Assembly: GCA_913049755.1 (NCBI GenBank)
Contig: CAJWXO010000068.1
Span: forward strand, 1 to 6,304
DNA from: an uncultured Cryomorphaceae bacterium
GTDB lineage: Bacteria > Bacteroidota > Bacteroidia > Flavobacteriales > Schleiferiaceae
DNA: 6,304 nucleotides
Direction: 5' to 3'
Each line of letters opens with the position of its first letter. Positions within the stretch are counted from its first letter, which is position 1. The notes under the pieces are model-generated. The model was given only the letters and a program-made list of their open reading frames with translations. It was not told where the DNA came from and searched no databases. Positions 5,946 to 6,304 of this stretch are shown here, one piece after another. A program made the position numbers and the translations under genes.

Positions 5946-6304
5946 AAAAAATATTGGTCTCCGGAGGTTTAGGTTATATCGGCTCTCATACGGTGGTGGA
6001 GCTCATCGATCGGAATTATGATGTCACTATTATAGATGATCTTAGCAATAGTGAAGAAAAAGTATTGGATGGCATCGAAAGTATTTGTGGGCAAAGACCA
6101 GAATGGATTGATTTAGATCTTTCAGATAAAAGTAAGTGTCATGATTATTTAAAAAATCAAAACTTTGATGGGATTATCCATTTTGCGGCATTCAAGGCAG
6201 TTGGTGAATCTGTTGAAAATCCTCTAAAATATTATCGTAATAATTTATTCAGTTTACTGAACATGATGAGTTATGTAGAAACTCGCAAGAACTGCGCTTT
6301 TATT
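5942..6304 (+). CDS. galE: UDP-glucose 4-epimerase family protein, N-terminal fragment (cut by window edge)
   Basis: From the ATG at 5942 the frame stays open for 121 codons to the window end, so about the first third of a roughly 340-residue protein is seen. It has the GalE NAD motif [12 protein letters not shown] (7-18), IIDDLSNS (30-37) with D32/D33 contacting the cofactor ribose, and [19 protein letters not shown] (80-98). K85 matches the conserved lysine of GalE (K84 in E. coli). The catalytic S/T and YxxxK residues lie beyond the edge. GalE interconverts UDP-glucose and UDP-galactose. Because it follows ugd and uxs with a 4-base ATGA overlap, its physiological substrate could also be UDP-xylose/UDP-L-arabinose, as in bacterial Uxe enzymes of the same family; the visible part cannot decide. 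GalE-family membership is secure, the exact substrate is not. Confidence 0.9.
   Translation, partial: MKKILVSGGLGYIGSHTVVELIDRNYDVTIIDDLSNSEEKVLDGIESICGQRPEWIDLDLSDKSKCHDYLKNQNFDGIIHFAAFKAVGESVENPLKYYRNNLFSLLNMMSYVETRKNCAFI

Noticed and set aside
234..6304. Similarity among rfbB, uxs and galE as evidence of a recent tandem duplication.
   Set aside because: They share only the SDR family motifs (GxxGxxG, YxxxK), have different signature blocks, and are distinct ancient subfamilies.

Overview
The window is a cell-surface polysaccharide and lipopolysaccharide precursor locus from a low-GC Gram-negative bacterium, most likely a member of the Bacteroidota. Three things point there. The starts checked (rfbB, ugd, uxs and the kdsD-like gene) have no convincing Shine-Dalgarno sequence and sit behind A/T-rich leaders. 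Two gene starts (rfbB and ugd) are preceded by a perfect match to the Bacteroidota -7 promoter element TAnnTTTG. The genes are AT-rich throughout and include Kdo synthesis, which implies an outer membrane. No species call can be supported.

Layout from left to right: (1) bases 1-196, minus strand: the N-terminal third or less of a family 2 glycosyltransferase, cut by the window edge. (2) 234-1283, plus: rfbB/rmlB, dTDP-glucose 4,6-dehydratase, divergent from the glycosyltransferase across 37 bases. (3) 1292-3460, minus: a tightly overlapping three-gene Kdo operon, transcribed kdsA - kdsC-like HAD phosphatase - kdsD/kpsF-like arabinose-5-phosphate isomerase; it converges on rfbB with only 8 bases between the stop codons. 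(4) 3461-3635: a 175-base AT-rich divergent intergenic region carrying candidate promoters for both sides. (5) 3636-6304, plus: ugd (UDP-glucose 6-dehydrogenase), uxs (UDP-glucuronate decarboxylase) and the first 121 codons of a galE-family epimerase, separated by 6 bases and then overlapping by 4, so clearly one operon.

The products fit together as nucleotide-sugar supply. The minus-strand operon makes Kdo from ribulose 5-phosphate: isomerase to arabinose 5-phosphate, KdsA to Kdo-8-phosphate, phosphatase to Kdo. CMP activation (kdsB) and Kdo transfer (waaA) are not in the window. The plus-strand operon runs UDP-Glc to UDP-GlcA to UDP-xylose. The final epimerase either interconverts UDP-Glc/UDP-Gal or, as an inference from context, UDP-xylose/UDP-L-arabinose. 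RfbB makes dTDP-4-keto-6-deoxyglucose, and its usual rmlA/C/D partners are not visible. All complete genes look intact with their catalytic residues. Two start codons differ from the longest open frames: kdsA is best started at the ATG at 3460 rather than an upstream TTG, and the HAD gene starts with GTG.

I found no sign of a novel system, mobile element, RNA gene or CRISPR array. The points of interest are promoter architecture (including a possible leaderless rfbB transcript), the metal-dependent short KdsA, and the possible UDP-pentose operon.
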